Source of the DNA: Fennellomyces sp. T-0311 | Taxonomy: Eukaryota > Mucoromycota > Mucoromycetes > Mucorales > Lichtheimiaceae | Direction of reading: 5' to 3' | DNA length: 64,000 bases | Assembly: GCA_025266875.1 (NCBI GenBank) | Contig: JALLLT010000017.1 | Coordinates: 124,001 to 188,000 of the forward strand | Part shown: positions 45,180 through 57,994 of the stretch, piece by piece | How the letters are laid out: each line of letters begins with the position of its first letter | How positions within the stretch are numbered: position 1 is the stretch's first letter | Program-made: the position numbers and the translations under genes | The notes under the pieces: model-generated | What the model was told of the DNA's origin: nothing | What the model saw: the letters and a program-made list of their open reading frames with translations, nothing else | Databases searched by the model: none

Positions 45180-46140
45180 GAGCAATAACGAAAAACTAAC
45201 AGTAGAAGCACGAGGACAAAAGCACGGTATAAATTCGTGCCATTAGCCGAAGAGGCTAGAGATACATTCTGCACGAAACGTTTAGAAAGCTACACAGATA
45301 TCGTTACCCGGACACAAAACATCATTATAAGTTTGCTCGAGCTGATTTCATCTTGCTCATTTATGTCATCGCACCAGAAAACATAGACACGAATCTATGT
45401 ATGTCTAACAACATCAACATACTCGACTTCTTCGGTACAATGCGGCAAAGTATCGTATCATCTACCTTCTCCGTTTGTTCCAGATCGCAATATTTATTCA
45501 CCAATTTCTTGTGGTTTCGAATATTTTTCTTTTGACTGTTCAGCAACAGCATAACAAGATTGAAGGTGGACAAGTTTTACAAGAAATCTGTCCTGGATAC
45601 ATTGATAGAAGGTCTTGTGCCAGAAGCACTAGTAACGATAACCAACATGAATGATCAGATACACATGGTACTATTTTGTATCGTCAATGCGACGAAAAGG
45701 GAGGAGAAAACCAAGGACAATCGCAATGTTGAGCTGCTGAGTCTCTGCTGCAAGTGGACAAGCATACTACCCGTCATTTATGCTGTCAGAGTGTGAAAAT
45801 GAGGCACAGCTGGGATGACGTCGTTTCAATTGTCAAATATAAAAAGTTGGTGCTGGCACACGGGCACGAAAATTCAAATTCTGACGAAACAAAATAGACA
45901 GAAGATATGCATTACGAAGGTCCTCCCGCGGCTTGTCAGCATTAGTCACAAACGTGAAATCCTCTCCAAGACCTCCTTCTACGTCTGCTTAACAAGCAAG
46001 AATGCAGGTACGTTTGCTCTATTTAGGCAGTACTAATAAGAAAAATTAGACCTCGGCATACGTTTTGAAACGCTAACAGACGTCGGCACCTACGCCTTGA
46101 AATGGAACAATACAGTGCACCAGGAAGTTGAATCATTCTA
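45180..46140 (+). pseudogene. Coding-like debris, possible decayed gene
   Basis: Fragments in shifting frames look protein-coding, for example TKRLESYTDIVTRTQNIIIS, RLFQIAIFIHQFLVV, VNATKREEKTKDNRNVEL and RFETLTDVGTYALKW ending at a stop near 46140. Stops separate them. The family is not recognised. The debris lies between two copies of a 290-bp direct repeat. Confidence 0.3.
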
Positions 46141-46268
46141 GGAGATAGTCCTAAACATATCAGTATGAAATATTAAAAAAGTAGAAAGTACAATAATCTT
46201 TGATATCCTTACATCTCTTTTTATATACTTGACCTGGCAGAAAAAGTATGCTATCAAGTCAGAATCAT

Positions 46269-46570
46269 TATGCCATCGTAAATGTCTAAATATTTTTCTG
46301 TAAAAAACATTGGAGCGCTTGCATGTATCCAAATTCTTGTTACAATGATACAAACTCGATCATATGCAGTAAATAAACTGAATGCAGAATTATTGGTTTG
46401 TTATTGCGTATAAATGAACTGGCCATACCATCAAACAACAAAAGAGAGTTTCTACCTTTTATTTGAGAGATGCAAGGTGCCACTTCTTCTTGATGCCTCC
46501 GACTCATACGCTGACGGGGGGGGGAATATCCAAAAATGGATCTTATTCGTTAACACATGCCGATCATCAT
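46269..46570. repeat. Direct repeat copy 2 (about 300 bp)
   Basis: Second copy of the repeat at 44488-44780, in the same orientation, with a run of nine G near 46516 not seen in copy 1. Confidence 0.6.
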
Positions 46571-46709
46571 CAGCATAATTCAACACCAGCAGCTAGAGTG
46601 ATCACATATGGAATTGCGCTGTTGAACAAACAGTTGAGCCAATTATAGCATGACTGTGGCTTCTATACCTCATCCAACAACGATCAGTGGCAATATAAAT
46701 ATAGATTGT

Positions 46710-47218
46710 TTGTTTACACAGAAGAAAATAGAGCGCGGCAAGAAATTTTCCGAGAACCTGGGATGGAAGCCTTACGGTGGCACTTGCACACGCATTTCTT
46801 ATATACTTTGCCCAAACGCGCTGTTGCGACCACTTTTCGCTGCAATTGCTCCAAGTCAATGCCTCTGTTCTCTCTATCTGGTTTGAAGCACCGTCTCATT
46901 GATCTGCACAAGGACGTTGAGCAACTATACTGCTAAAGAGCACGAATGGGCAATATAAGTGCTATATAGGCAATTATATTAGAGCAAAAAGCTGCATTAG
47001 GGTGACCGATCCATCAAATATACTTTTTATACGAGATTTGTCTCTTCTGGGAATGTGATCGGATTAAGAAATTACACTGCCTGGCATACTAGTCGCGGAC
47101 ATCTTTATACACACCCCAATGTTGTGGCTAATCGGCATTGGCCGGGTGCACGGTTCTTCGTCGAGGTAGATGCTGAGACAGACGAGGAGCGCTGCCTTAG
47201 CACAGAGGAGCTGCATTG
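46710..47218 (+). pseudogene. Possible gene fragment, two coding-like blocks
   Basis: The first block (46710-46936) reads ENRARQEIFREPGMEALRW and later GLKHRLIDLHKDVEQLYC, then stops. A second block begins after a possible acceptor near 47000 and reads DRSIKYTFYTRFVSSG, then GLRNYTAWHTSRGHLYTHP and GARFFVEVDAETDEERC, ending at a stop at 47218. The second block has good amino-acid composition. No donor links the two cleanly, so I treat this as a broken or partly missed gene of unknown family. Confidence 0.3.
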
Positions 47219-47818
47219 ACAGAGACTAAAGTGCTTTCATTTAGAGAAGAGCGTGCATGCAGGAAAGGTCTATTGTTCCATGGCTGGCAAAGTTAGGCAA
47301 AGTCCGCATGTGATAGACCCAATTCAAAACAAGGTTAGACAGCAATGTATTCATGTGAAGTACAATAGCTGCGAGCCGCAATAGAGCGGGATGCATGCTT
47401 ACCTGCTCCGCGGACGAAAGCAGTTTAAGCATTTTCATTTAAGAGGCGGGCCATACCAAGCGCGGAAACGAGGCCAAGCGAGGCTAAACTAAAAAGCAGC
47501 TTGTTAATATTGTCGAGCCAATCGTACCTTCCATGCGTCCAATTGGGCGGGTGACACAAGTTTGTGAAAAAAGACACGTGGCAAGATCCACTTCACGAGT
47601 TGAATTGCCCGTCGCAAAGTGGTTCGATGAAATGGAGAGATAATTAGCTTCTTCTGCGGCCTCCTGGCTTGTCTGACATCCTTCGAGAAAGAGGGAGTCT
47701 GGCGTGTTTTCGAACGGCCCTGGGTTCTTTTTCGCCTTTATTGATTAGTGTAACGTACCTATTTATTTTAAACCTTCTTTTTTTTTTTACTACTGTCCAC
47801 TTTTCTTCTTTGCCTCCA
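47219..47818. other. Upstream region of the large disordered-protein gene
   Basis: It contains a CT-rich tract and a long T run near 47778-47788 just before the ATG, which is typical of a fungal promoter. No other feature is seen. Confidence 0.4.
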
Positions 47819-50415
47819 ATGTTTAAGTACGGTAGAAAGAAGCAGGACGACCCAGCCCCGCCGCAACCACCGCCAAAGGACGACGCCTACAAACCCCTCG
47901 ACGAAATCGAAGTGGCCCGCGACTTTCGCACATCATTGATCCTCACGCAATTTAATCATGATTCTGATCTTGCCATACCCCAAAACGATGACCCCGATCG
48001 CTTGTCAGCATTGCCCATGCCACCCATGCCCTGGATGGCCGCACCGGCTGATTCGACGCGCTCCATTAAACCGCAACCCACGACACCACCCCTTTCGCCG
48101 ACATCGTCGACGTCCGACACACTTGTTCGCAAGAGCAGCAGCACGCGTAGCAGTAATGATCCGCAATGGCGCCCCTTGTTGATGAGCGGAGGAAGGAATA
48201 AAGGGGTAGATATTGTTTTTCCGCGGCTGCGACAGAGAGAGAGAGAGGGCACATAAGCTTACAATTGCATTTAAAAGGACGAAGATTTCCAAGATATTGC
48301 CACAGGTCCACCCATCATTCCTCGCAGCAAAACACCACCGCCTATCGTCCCACTCGTGCAGGTCTCGGCCCTCGATAAAGAAAAGAACAAGACCATCTTT
48401 GACTCGGACGAAGAAGAATCAGATAACGACTTGTTCTTCCAAGACTTCTCGGCCACCCGTCCGAAATCTAAGCGCATAAGCAAACCCAAAAAGATCCCGT
48501 CGGACGCAAAGAGAATCAGCAAATTCGATCTAGCTGCTTTTGCCAACCATCTTCACGAGAATCGTCTTTCCATGATGCAGCTCCGCCAAACCGTCCACCT
48601 TACCGAGGAGGATGAGCGCGAGTTGATGAATTTGCTGGAGAAGCGCAAAAGCATGGCCAATGCCGACCCAATGCCAACCGCTTTGGAGCCCCCGTTACCC
48701 ACGCGACCCGTCGTCAAGAAACCTTCATTTCTGCTGCAAAAGTTCAGTCGCACCCATGCAACCGCCACTGGTAAGCACACCCCTTTGTTTTCCTATTATT
48801 CGATGCTGATGTTTCCTTAGAATCACAAGATGAAATCGCCCCCCAGCCTTCGTCGTCGACTTCACGATTACACGAGCAAGAAAGAAAGCGACGGGTGCGC
48901 AAATCCATGAGTATGGATGAAATTCATCGGATGGCTATTACCCAAGACGAAAAGACTCAAGTCAGCGAAGCACCCACGGTGGAACCGATTGAAGAAGATT
49001 CGTCCGAAAAGAAAACTCTTACCTCATCGATTTCGTCACCATCACTATCTCCATGGTCACTCCACAAGTCTGGGTCGACCAGGAAACCGCCATCGCATAC
49101 CAAAAAGGAGAACCCAGAAAAGCCAACATCGACACGATCAAGTACGCCAGGCCAAAAAGCAATTGGACTATTTGGGAGCTTACGACAAGCCAGTCGATCT
49201 CACCAGCCATTCCGGGGTCTTGTTCGCAATCTGAGCAGTGCAGGAAGTTATTATCGCGGCCGTCATTCCACAGCCAGCACTGTCTCTACCGAATCTGGGG
49301 TCATGTCACGTGCCGCAATGGCAGTGATGGAGCATCAAAAGAAAGAAGACACGAGCAATACCAAGCATCATACTACATCTAATACCAAGTCTACGTTATC
49401 TACAATGACTACTATGCCACAAGAAGAGCCAGACAACGGCGGCAACTTGATCACCCACCTGCTGGCTAAGGCAAGCAAGAGTCGACGAACAACCAAGACA
49501 GTCAACATGAATCACGAAGATACAAAATCAACCAGACGTGAAAAGACAAAATCGCGTGTCGTGCGAAGAACCATCATTTATGTACCGCCAGATTCAATTA
49601 ACTTTATGAAAACGTTGAAGCAAAATGACTCAGCTGGTCTGAGGAGTAAGAAGAACACAGCACACGCACCTCCTTTGCCGGCAGATATGCTCGAGAAGAT
49701 GCGACAGTTGCAAAAGTCAACAACACCAACTAAAACACCTCGTCGTTCAGTGGATAACAACAGCAACAAAGCGGAAGAATCATCCGCCAACAATGATGAC
49801 AGTGATGATTTGGGCAGCGTGCTCAACTACTACGACGATGACAGTCTGTACGATTATTATCAGAATCGCGAATCCGGTGTGCCTCATTTGGAAGGTTTAG
49901 AAGTGCGCGAAATGAGCGATGGCACCGTTGAATGGGGTATCGTCAAGAAGCAAGGCAATCGCAAGAGCTTCTTTGTTCAGGACAACAAACGAACAGTGGA
50001 GGAAGAAGAGGAAGAGGACGAGGAAAAGATTGAAGAACAAGTGCTGGCATTGATGGGACTGAGCGTACCACACGACAAGCACCATCCGTCTGGAACACCT
50101 CCTCCCGTGCCACGACGATCACCACGACGACGAATTGACAGTGCTGAGCAACAAATGCTGCAACAACAGCAGCAACAACAGCAAGATAATCGTCGCGCCA
50201 AGCACATTTCAACGATCCACTCACGCAAGGATGCATCGACCACTGACGTCTACTTTGCACCCCAGCAAACGCTCCCAAGCCTTTTGCAGATGATCGCGGA
50301 TTCGGCGCAGGAGGAAGAAGAGCAGGGAAAACGAAGGAAGCAGGCTTCTGTAGAGGAACAGTTGGATGAGATGATGCGCTCGTTTCAGCCACCTGTTGAA
50401 CATACAAAATTCTAA
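47819..50415 (+). CDS. Large, mostly disordered protein of unknown function, 824 aa
   Basis: Exons 47819-48205, 48278-48770 and 48821-50415 give 825 codons. The start MFKYGRKKQDD is preceded by a pyrimidine-rich leader. Composition is Ser/Thr/Pro/Lys-rich with little predicted order. Islands that look conserved are an acidic FDSDEEESDNDLFFQDF patch near residue 180, a helical KFDLAAFANHLHENRLSMMQ segment followed by a DERELMNLLEK helix, and RRTIIYVPPDSINFMKTL near 550. A Glu run and a Gln run of nine (CAA/CAG repeats at 50161-50181) lie toward the C-terminus. No catalytic domain is seen. Such proteins often act as scaffolds at the cell cortex or in signalling; this is speculation. Confidence 0.8.
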
Positions 50416-50465
50416 TAATATACTGTATACATTTTATTTTCCTACACAGCCGTGCTTGATGGTCA
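50389..50465. repeat. 3' end of the disordered-protein gene, original copy of a duplicated segment
   Basis: The last codons and the following ACATTTTATTTTCCTACACAGCC stretch reappear at 52793-52880. Both copies share CCACCTGTTGA, AAATTCTAATAATA and ACACAGCCGTGCTT. Confidence 0.7.
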
Positions 50466-52792
50466 CTTTCGCTTAATACGTAATATGAAAACTTGTGGAC
50501 ATTCCATTTCGTTTTAAATCTACTGTATTACGTATACAAAACCATAGTTTCGGATTAAGCGTCAGCAAGTCTAGGTACCCGCGTAAAAAAAGCCCTGCAT
50601 AACTATTCGTCTTTACGTATTGTTCGCTGAGCATTCTGCATGCCCGCGTAGTCGATATATCCATAGCGACAAAATATGCAGGGTATTAAGTGGCGAGATT
50701 GTCAGTGACAGCTACGTAATGATTAATCATGGTACTAAAAACGCCGAAGAGAATATAGCGCTGCGAAAAGTGATACTGTTTGAACTTGCCGAATAAATGG
50801 GTACAATTTTGAAAGCATGAATTCGAAATTCGCCCATCAAAATGTTGAAAAAGCTCATGAATTCCAGCTTGACTTGGACTAACTGAACAGGTTAGACAGG
50901 GCATAATAAGACAAAGTCGATTGATCTTTTGAAGGGAGCTTACATTTTCCTATACAGGAGCGCAAGCAAAAGTCCACAAGGCGCGAGACACCATTCCAAA
51001 AGACGGCAAGACTACCACTTTAAGTGATTTAATTATGCTGATCTATTTATTTATTGACAGTTTGGAGATTGCTGACAGTTTGAATTTATATCACCAGGCG
51101 AAAGGCGCCTTCCATGCCGATGTACAGAAACTTTATGCTGCTTTTTATTTGCCATTAACTTTATATACGCCCGCGCTGATAGCAACTTCTACCTACGTAT
51201 TTCATGCACCAAACTTGCATATAATTCAAACGTTAAAATTTTATTTCTAGAAGATTTTAGACCTGCTTCTATAGGTATTAGGTCTTACCCTTGCGGCTCT
51301 TATATTTTGTTTCAATATTACAAAGTTATAGATTCTGTGCATAAAAAAGACAGTGACGGCAGAAAAAGCAGGTCCATGTATTGCTGCTTTTTCTTTTACT
51401 ATTGAACACAAAAAATGTATGCATAAAACTCTGCCATCCTAATGTACGTGCTAGACACGGCCCAATTCAATCAAAAGTTGTAAACGGTAATGCTGGAACT
51501 AGGAAAAGCCTGAAACTCGCAAAAGCGACGCTGAGCAAATGACATCGACGAACATGAGCTCAACGCTGATAGGTTCGTGTTGTTAAAAATACTGTTACAC
51601 ATGTAAGCACGAAATTGTTAGGATCAACGTCGATTGCAATATCTTATTGCGTTGTGTACGTATAACTTAGATCAGCATGCGTACCATCCACGGAAGCTGT
51701 ATATAGCTACGTCAATAAATGCTCTAACAGTCCATTATCATCAATTACTGAGGTCGGTTACTACTGAAAGAGTATCTTGGATCTCAACAACACATCTTCA
51801 AGTCTGTATCCGGCTTTGTTGACAAAATGTCAGCTTAATAAGCGCACCAACGCAGCAAAATATGTCAAGGCCAGAGAAGTAAAAGTAATCCATGTCCCTG
51901 TCTCCCAGGGGATAGGCACGAGCTGCCTTCGTTACGGTGTTGGGCTAGTAGACAAAATTGTTGCGGGTCTACCTAAAGCAGTAGGTTATTTGCCCACGCT
52001 TTTTGCTAAAATCTGTAAATTCTTTTTAAATCTTCTCTGTGCTTTGATCGTTAAACTTCAGTTTTTTAGACCAAATTGGATGACCTGAAAGTGTTTTAAG
52101 AGAGCTCGTCCCGTAAGTCTAGCCAAAATGAAATCGAAAACAGTCGAAACTGACCAATCAAAACTGAAGAATGACTATCATCCATGGCGTATATGTACTA
52201 TGATAAAGACGTTTGGCGTAATGATGAAAAGGGAGCCAATGAAGGTAATGGAGAAGATAGTTAGTCATTAAGATCATTTTGCTTGTCTTGCAGCGAGAAA
52301 CTACAGTATTACTAATGCCCAGTTTGTCATAAACCTGTTGCTTCAAGCTGTTAAAATCACTGGGGTGCTGATATGGATAGGCTTCTGTAGGTATTAAGTT
52401 TCAGATAAACATGCACTCCACATGCGTTCTACTGAATCCCATTGATGTTCATCGATGTTCTCTACAGTTAACTACGGGCAGCCTTTCCAAGATAGTGTGA
52501 AAGATGACCATTGCTTCTTTTCAATTTTCCCCCATAGTAAACTTCGACGACTAAATGCGGGCTAATGTGTGAGTGCCAAAAAAGTAACATTACGAGATCT
52601 TGGTTTTTCATGATAACAAAAGTCAGGCAACAACAGCATTTTGGATTGGGAGCTCAAAAACAGCAGACTTGAAGGGATACCGTGTTTATGCAACCTATAG
52701 CGTGTTAAGCTAGCCTCAGTGTTTTGTACAAACCTAAATGTCATCTACGTTTAAAAAGCAGTGAATCAAGTGCTAATATGACTCCATTACAG
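50466..52792. other. 2.3-kb segment enclosed by the duplicated gene end
   Basis: It is mostly AT-rich with no intact gene. One coding-like stretch runs from about 50958 to 51250 (GAQAKVHKARDTIPKDGK, SLNLYHQAKGAFHADVQKLY) after a possible acceptor. Another at 51777-52088 includes KVIHVPVSQGIGTSCLRYG. Neither can be completed into a gene or assigned to a family. Confidence 0.4.
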
Positions 52793-52880
52793 CCACCTGT
52801 TGAGGCTACAAATTCTAATAATAAAGTGTATGCGTAACTACATTTTATTTTGTTTCCACACAGCCGTGCTTAATGACCAC
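52793..52880. repeat. Second, degenerate copy of the 3' end of the disordered-protein gene
   Basis: It matches 50389-50465 in the same orientation, with several substitutions and about 10 extra bases. Confidence 0.7.
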
Positions 52881-53375
52881 TGTTCGGGAATTATGATTCG
52901 ATCAAGAGCTAACTTTGTTTGGGTCTTGGTGTTTTTTCCCTTTCAGTGCTGCGATACAATCCTGATAACTGCGGACATGAGCTGGATCGCCCTTGAGAGG
53001 GGCTGCTCGTTGCAAGGAAGAAAGATGCGGGCAAGTATACGGGCATCGAGATGCACTGGTATGGCGAGACATACGGCATTAAGGAGATAATTTGCAGCGC
53101 CATTGGCTGCTGTTCCTCTTAGTTCTATTGAAAATAGTTTTTTACCGGACAGAAAAAAACAAAGCATTGGGCGCTGCTTGACGTACCATACAAACTGCAT
53201 AATATGATGACTTTATCTGCGTTGCGTCGCCCACCTTCTTTTGCTCTTTAAACTTTTCTCCACCCGCTCGAAATTCCATCCAGCCCACCACTTTGACTTT
53301 ACTGAGCGAGAGGTAAGACAATGACGATACATGCCAGCCGCGATACTCAAGCGACGATAGGAAGTTTTTGCAACC

Positions 53376-55480
53376 ATGAAATTCGGCGCTGAATTGCATG
53401 GCAAAATTTATGCACCGTGGCGACACGCTTACATGAACTACAATGCGCTGAAACATGAATTAAAGCAGCGCCAACTGGACCACGGATGGCGCGAGCGCGA
53501 CGATCACGACTTTCTGCTTCAGTTTGAACAAGAGCTCGCCAAAGTCTATGGTTTTATCGACGCAAAGCTGCAGGATTTGCTAAAGCGCGTAGAGTCCTGC
53601 GAAGCTACCCTCGCCCTAAGAAATCCTCCTTTGCAAGCCCTGGCAGACCAGCTGGCCGAAATCCTGTTTGATGTCAATGATCTCGCCCGCTTTCATAATC
53701 TCAACTGCCAGGCATTTACAAAAATGGCCAAAAAACACGACCGTTGGACCCACTTGTCCAACTTGAAGCAGCAGTACTGTCAGCGTATGCAGAAAACTTG
53801 GCCGCTCCAGGCAATGATCCACAGACTTGACGAAGTGGTCGTGCGCATTTCGCATGCCAACATTCAGTGCGAAAGAGCACCGCCACCGCCCTCACCGACA
53901 ATGTACAACGACGAGAACGCGTTCGAGCGTGCCACAGCCAAATACTGGGTGCATCCCGATAACGTTACCGAGGTCAAGTCGATCATCCTCTTTCACCTGC
54001 CAGTTCATGTGTACAACAAAGAGAAGCAGTACGAGGCCAAGGATGCTGCCATCTCATCCGTCTATTTTGACAACCCCAAGTTTGACCTGTACACCGAACG
54101 CCTCGAACGGTCAGAAGGTGCAGAGGCTATCCGGTTTCGTTGGTATGCGCAGCAGACAGATGACATTTATGTCGAGCGCAAGACGCATCACGCAGACTGG
54201 CTCCAGGGCAAGTCCGTCAAAGATCGCTTCCGGCTCAAGGAGAAGAATGTGGATCCATTTATCCAGGGAAGGCACACGGCCGATATGGTGGCCTCCGACC
54301 TGCGCATGAACGGTGTCGACGAGAGTTCGATAAAACAGCAGCATTTTGTCGCGCAGGGGGTGCAATCATCCTTCAAGAACCGCCATCTGGAGCCCATGTG
54401 CCGCGTGTTCTACAATCGTACAGCATTCCAGCGACCCAACGACCAGCGTCTGCGGATTTCGCTCGATACGAACCTGACGTTCATCCGCGAAAACAAGAAC
54501 AAGTGGCGGCGCAGCGATGTGGGTATTGATCATCCGTTCCACAATGTCGCACCGCAAGACATTCACCATTTCCCCTACGCCATCCTGGAGACCAAGATCC
54601 AGAAGCATCTGGGCCAGAAGGTGCCTCCATGGCTGCAGTCTCTGCTCAGCTCGCATCTGGTGTACGAAGTCCCGCGCTTTTCAAAATACTTGCATGGCGC
54701 ATCTCACCTGTTCAATGCCCGTGTACCGGTGTTACCATGGTGGATCGAGGAGATGGATAAGGATATCCGCAAGCCTCCTGTGTTTGGAGTCGGCCTCTCG
54801 CGCTCGCTCAGTTTACAGCCGCTTGTCAATGGCCATCACCGGCGTTCACTGTTCCAGCCGGCAGCTCAACTGCCCACTCCGCCGCAACATGTGTCCATCA
54901 CGCTCACAGAAGATGTTGACGAAAAGGAAGCCAAGCGGAATGTGAATCGGAAGAGGACCGATGGTGATTTGTTGGCACGGTTATATCCCAAGTTGATCGA
55001 TAGCGGTAAAAAGGTCATCAGCAGAGTGCCGTCCGATCCGGGGTTGCCTCGTCCCCTGTCGCGTGCCGTACCGCAAAGAGCGCCAAAACGAACCGAGCCC
55101 AAGACCTTCTTCGCCAACGAACGTACGTTCATCTCGTGGCTTCAGTTCTGTGCCCTCATGTTGACTGTTTCCCTCAACTTGCTAAACAACGGCGACCATA
55201 TATCGCGCATCATTGGCGCTGTGTTCATGATCATATCGTCAGTTTTATGCTTGTAAGTGTATTTTTAGCGGAGCAATGCACTTGTGCTAACTTGTTTAAT
55301 AGCTATGCACTGGGTCGGTACCAGCTCAGAGCTTGGCAGCTTCGTACAGGACGCTACATTATGCGCTACGACGATTTGTACGGTCCTACAGTGCTCTGCA
55401 TATGTATTTTCGCAGCCCTACTTGTTAACTTTTATCTTCGACTCCCGGTTATTACTGGCACCTCGGCTCCCGCTTCTTAA
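53376..55480 (+). CDS. SPX-VTC-DUF202 vacuolar polyphosphate polymerase, VTC4-like copy 1, 684 aa
   Basis: Exons 53376-55252 and 55303-55480 give 685 codons; the intron lies inside the last membrane region. The N-terminal SPX domain (about 1-150) starts MKFGAELHGKIYAPWRHAY and keeps the basic KKHDRW helix that binds inositol pyrophosphates. The VTC catalytic tunnel domain (about 175-465) shows EGAEAIRFRWYA, VERKTHH, SVKDRFRL, FYNRTAFQ, AILETKIQ and VPRFSKYLHG, so the basic and Glu/Ser-Lys residues known from VTC4 are present. The C-terminal DUF202 region has three helices and EPKTFFANERTFISWLQF. It should make polyphosphate from ATP and move it into the vacuole. Unlike copies 2 and 3 it has no intron after the RFRW motif. 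Confidence 0.93.
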
Positions 55481-56009
55481 GATAGACTACTCTTCCCTTT
55501 TATGTTCTCGTTTTCACCTCGTTCACGCATTACACTTAGTAAAGATATAATCATTAAGGCATGTTAACATCGGTAACGTGCATGAAAGTTATTGAACCTA
55601 ATGCATAGCACTCGGCTCACGAGTGGTCACGTCACCCAACGTGGTCCATCATTCTCATAGTGGGATATAGCGCGAGACATACCAACGATGAACCCTAAAC
55701 CGCCCCCTCTTTTCACATGTTTGATCATTTTTGATCACCAAGGTGTATCTTACTACTATAATCCACACAATAGTGCCTCTCACCCTGCAGCGCAAGTAGC
55801 CAATCACGGATGAATCTTGAAAGACGTGTTCCTGGATTGGAGTAATGAATGGGAGGGCTGTTTTCAAAATCCGGGGAAGGGGTCGTACTACTAAAAAATG
55901 CAGGAGCAGGCAACAAAAGGTATCGTAAAATGGTGATGAATATGTGAAGGGGTTTGAGGGGACATTCTTTTCTTTTTTTCTCAACTATTATATTTTCTCT
56001 ATTGTAATA
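55481..56009. other. Spacer between VTC copies 1 and 2
   Basis: It holds the 3' end of copy 1 and the promoter of copy 2. A possible CACGTT-type site is near 55640. Nothing else is recognised. Confidence 0.35.
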
Positions 56010-57994
56010 ATGAAGTTTGGGTCTTATCTCAAAGCTAATCTGTTTGCGCCATGGCAAAACGAATACATACAATATGATATGCTCAAATTAGGGCTGAAAT
56101 CACGTCAGCTTGATCATGCGTGGAACGACAAGGACGAGCTATGGTTTACAGAAACAATCGCATCGGAATTGGCCAAAGTGGATGCGTTTATTTCGCGCAA
56201 GCGCCACGAGCTCGAATCGCGCATCCAGTATTGTGAACAAACCAACAATGCGATGAATCATGCATTAATTGAAATCTTGTACGACACAAACGACCTATCC
56301 AAGTTTGCCAGACTCAACCACACCGGTTTCCAAAAGATCGTGAAAAAGCACGACAAGTGGACCCACATCACATCGTCGCCAATCGATGGACTGGATAACA
56401 ATCAGCGATTCGATGACTTGCTGATCAGGATATCTCAGTTGCGTGATCGTACTACAAGCGCACCGGCATTTGTCGAAACAAACGAAGCTGTGGGTGACTT
56501 TGAAAGAGCAACTGAAAAATACTGGGTCCATCCCGACAATATCACCGAAGTCAAGGCTATCCTTCTGTACTATTTACCCGTACTCAGATACAATGCCGAT
56601 CGGCCCTATGACGAAGCTGAAACAGCCATCTCAAGCGTGTACCTGGATAACCGACAGTTTGAACTTTATACTGAAAGGTTACAACGTGACGAAGGGGCTG
56701 AAGCAATCCGATTACGTTGGTAATTTTGTTTTCCTTTTTCATCTGATCATCATGGAAAGATTAAGACTTCTTACATAGGTATGGGGCTGAGGATAACCAA
56801 GATATCTACGTAGAGCGCAAGACTCACCATGCACCTTGGCTCCCAGACCAAAGATCCATTAAGGACCGGTTCCGGCTTGACGAATGCCATGTTGATGCAT
56901 TCTTGGCCGGACGTCACACACCGGAAATGATTGCTCAGCACCTGAAAAAGAAGGCGGCTGATAAAGCACTGTTTACTGCCAAAGGTATACAACAATCGAT
57001 CTTGGAAAAAAACCTGCGACCTACGCTGCGATGTTTTTATCACCGCTTGGCGTTCCAAAAGCCAGGTGATGCCCGTCTTCGCGTCAGTCTCGACACGGAC
57101 CTTGCATTTATCCGTGAAAACTCCCAAAAGTGGCGTCGGGACGATGTAGGAATCAAGCACCCGTTCCACCATTTGGCTCAGCAAGATGTGGAGTGCTTCC
57201 CTTATGCTATCTTGGAAACAAAGATCCAAACACACTTGGGTCAACAGGTACCAGAATGGCTTACTCGGCTCACGACAAGTCATCTGGTACATCCTGTCCC
57301 GCGCTTTTCGAAATATCTGCACGGGGCTTCCCGGTTTTTCCACAAGGAATTGGCGATCTTACCGTGGTGGCTGAGTGAACTCAGAATCGACATCCGAAAG
57401 CCAAGAGATCTGATTGGGTTGTCAAGAACCGTTAGTCTGCGACCCCTATTGGATGGTGGTCTTGTTGCTGTTGACATTCCATCGACAAAACAGGACTCAG
57501 CCATGCTTGAGGTCAAGCCATTGCCACCCTCCAGACAAAGTAGCACGATCCACAGCAAACGGAAAAAACGATTTTCCTTTCGTACTTGGATCCGTCGCAA
57601 TGGAAACAAAAAGCCGTTGTTGCCGAGCGTCAAGGTCCGAGTCGAGCCCAAGACATTTTTTGCCAACGAACGCACATTTATCTCCTGGCTTCAGTTTTGC
57701 GCGCTTATCCTCACCATTTCATTAAGCTTGATCAATTTTGGTGATCATGTTTCGCAAATGTGTGGTGGATTCTTTCTCATTATTTCTGCTCTTTTGGCCA
57801 TCTATGCATTGTGGCGATATCAATACAGATCATGGCAAATTCGAACGCGCAGCAATTCCCGGTACGACGATATGTACGGTCCAGCCATCTTATGTACCCT
57901 TCTCGTCATTGCTATCATTGTCAACTTCAGCCTGAGGTTTAATCAACCCTCGTCACCTGGATCCACGCCATATCACCCTGCTGAAAATCGATAG
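56010..57994 (+). CDS. SPX-VTC-DUF202 vacuolar polyphosphate polymerase, VTC4-like copy 2, 641 aa
   Basis: Exons 56010-56719 and 56779-57994 give 642 codons. The SPX domain begins MKFGSYLKANLFAPW and has FQKIVKKHDKW. The VTC core has EGAEAIRLRW (split by the intron), VERKTHH, SIKDRFRL, AILETKIQ and VPRFSKYLHG. The basic patch RKKRFSFR lies before the DUF202 domain (EPKTFFANERTFISWLQF, three helices). All catalytic landmarks are present, so it should be active. It is the shortest of the three because its linker before DUF202 is short. The linker DQRSIKDRF has one more residue than the other copies. Confidence 0.93.

Noticed and set aside
53827..54309. 160-codon plus-strand open frame inside VTC copy 1
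   Set aside because: It overlaps the conserved VTC catalytic domain in another frame and has no domain of its own.
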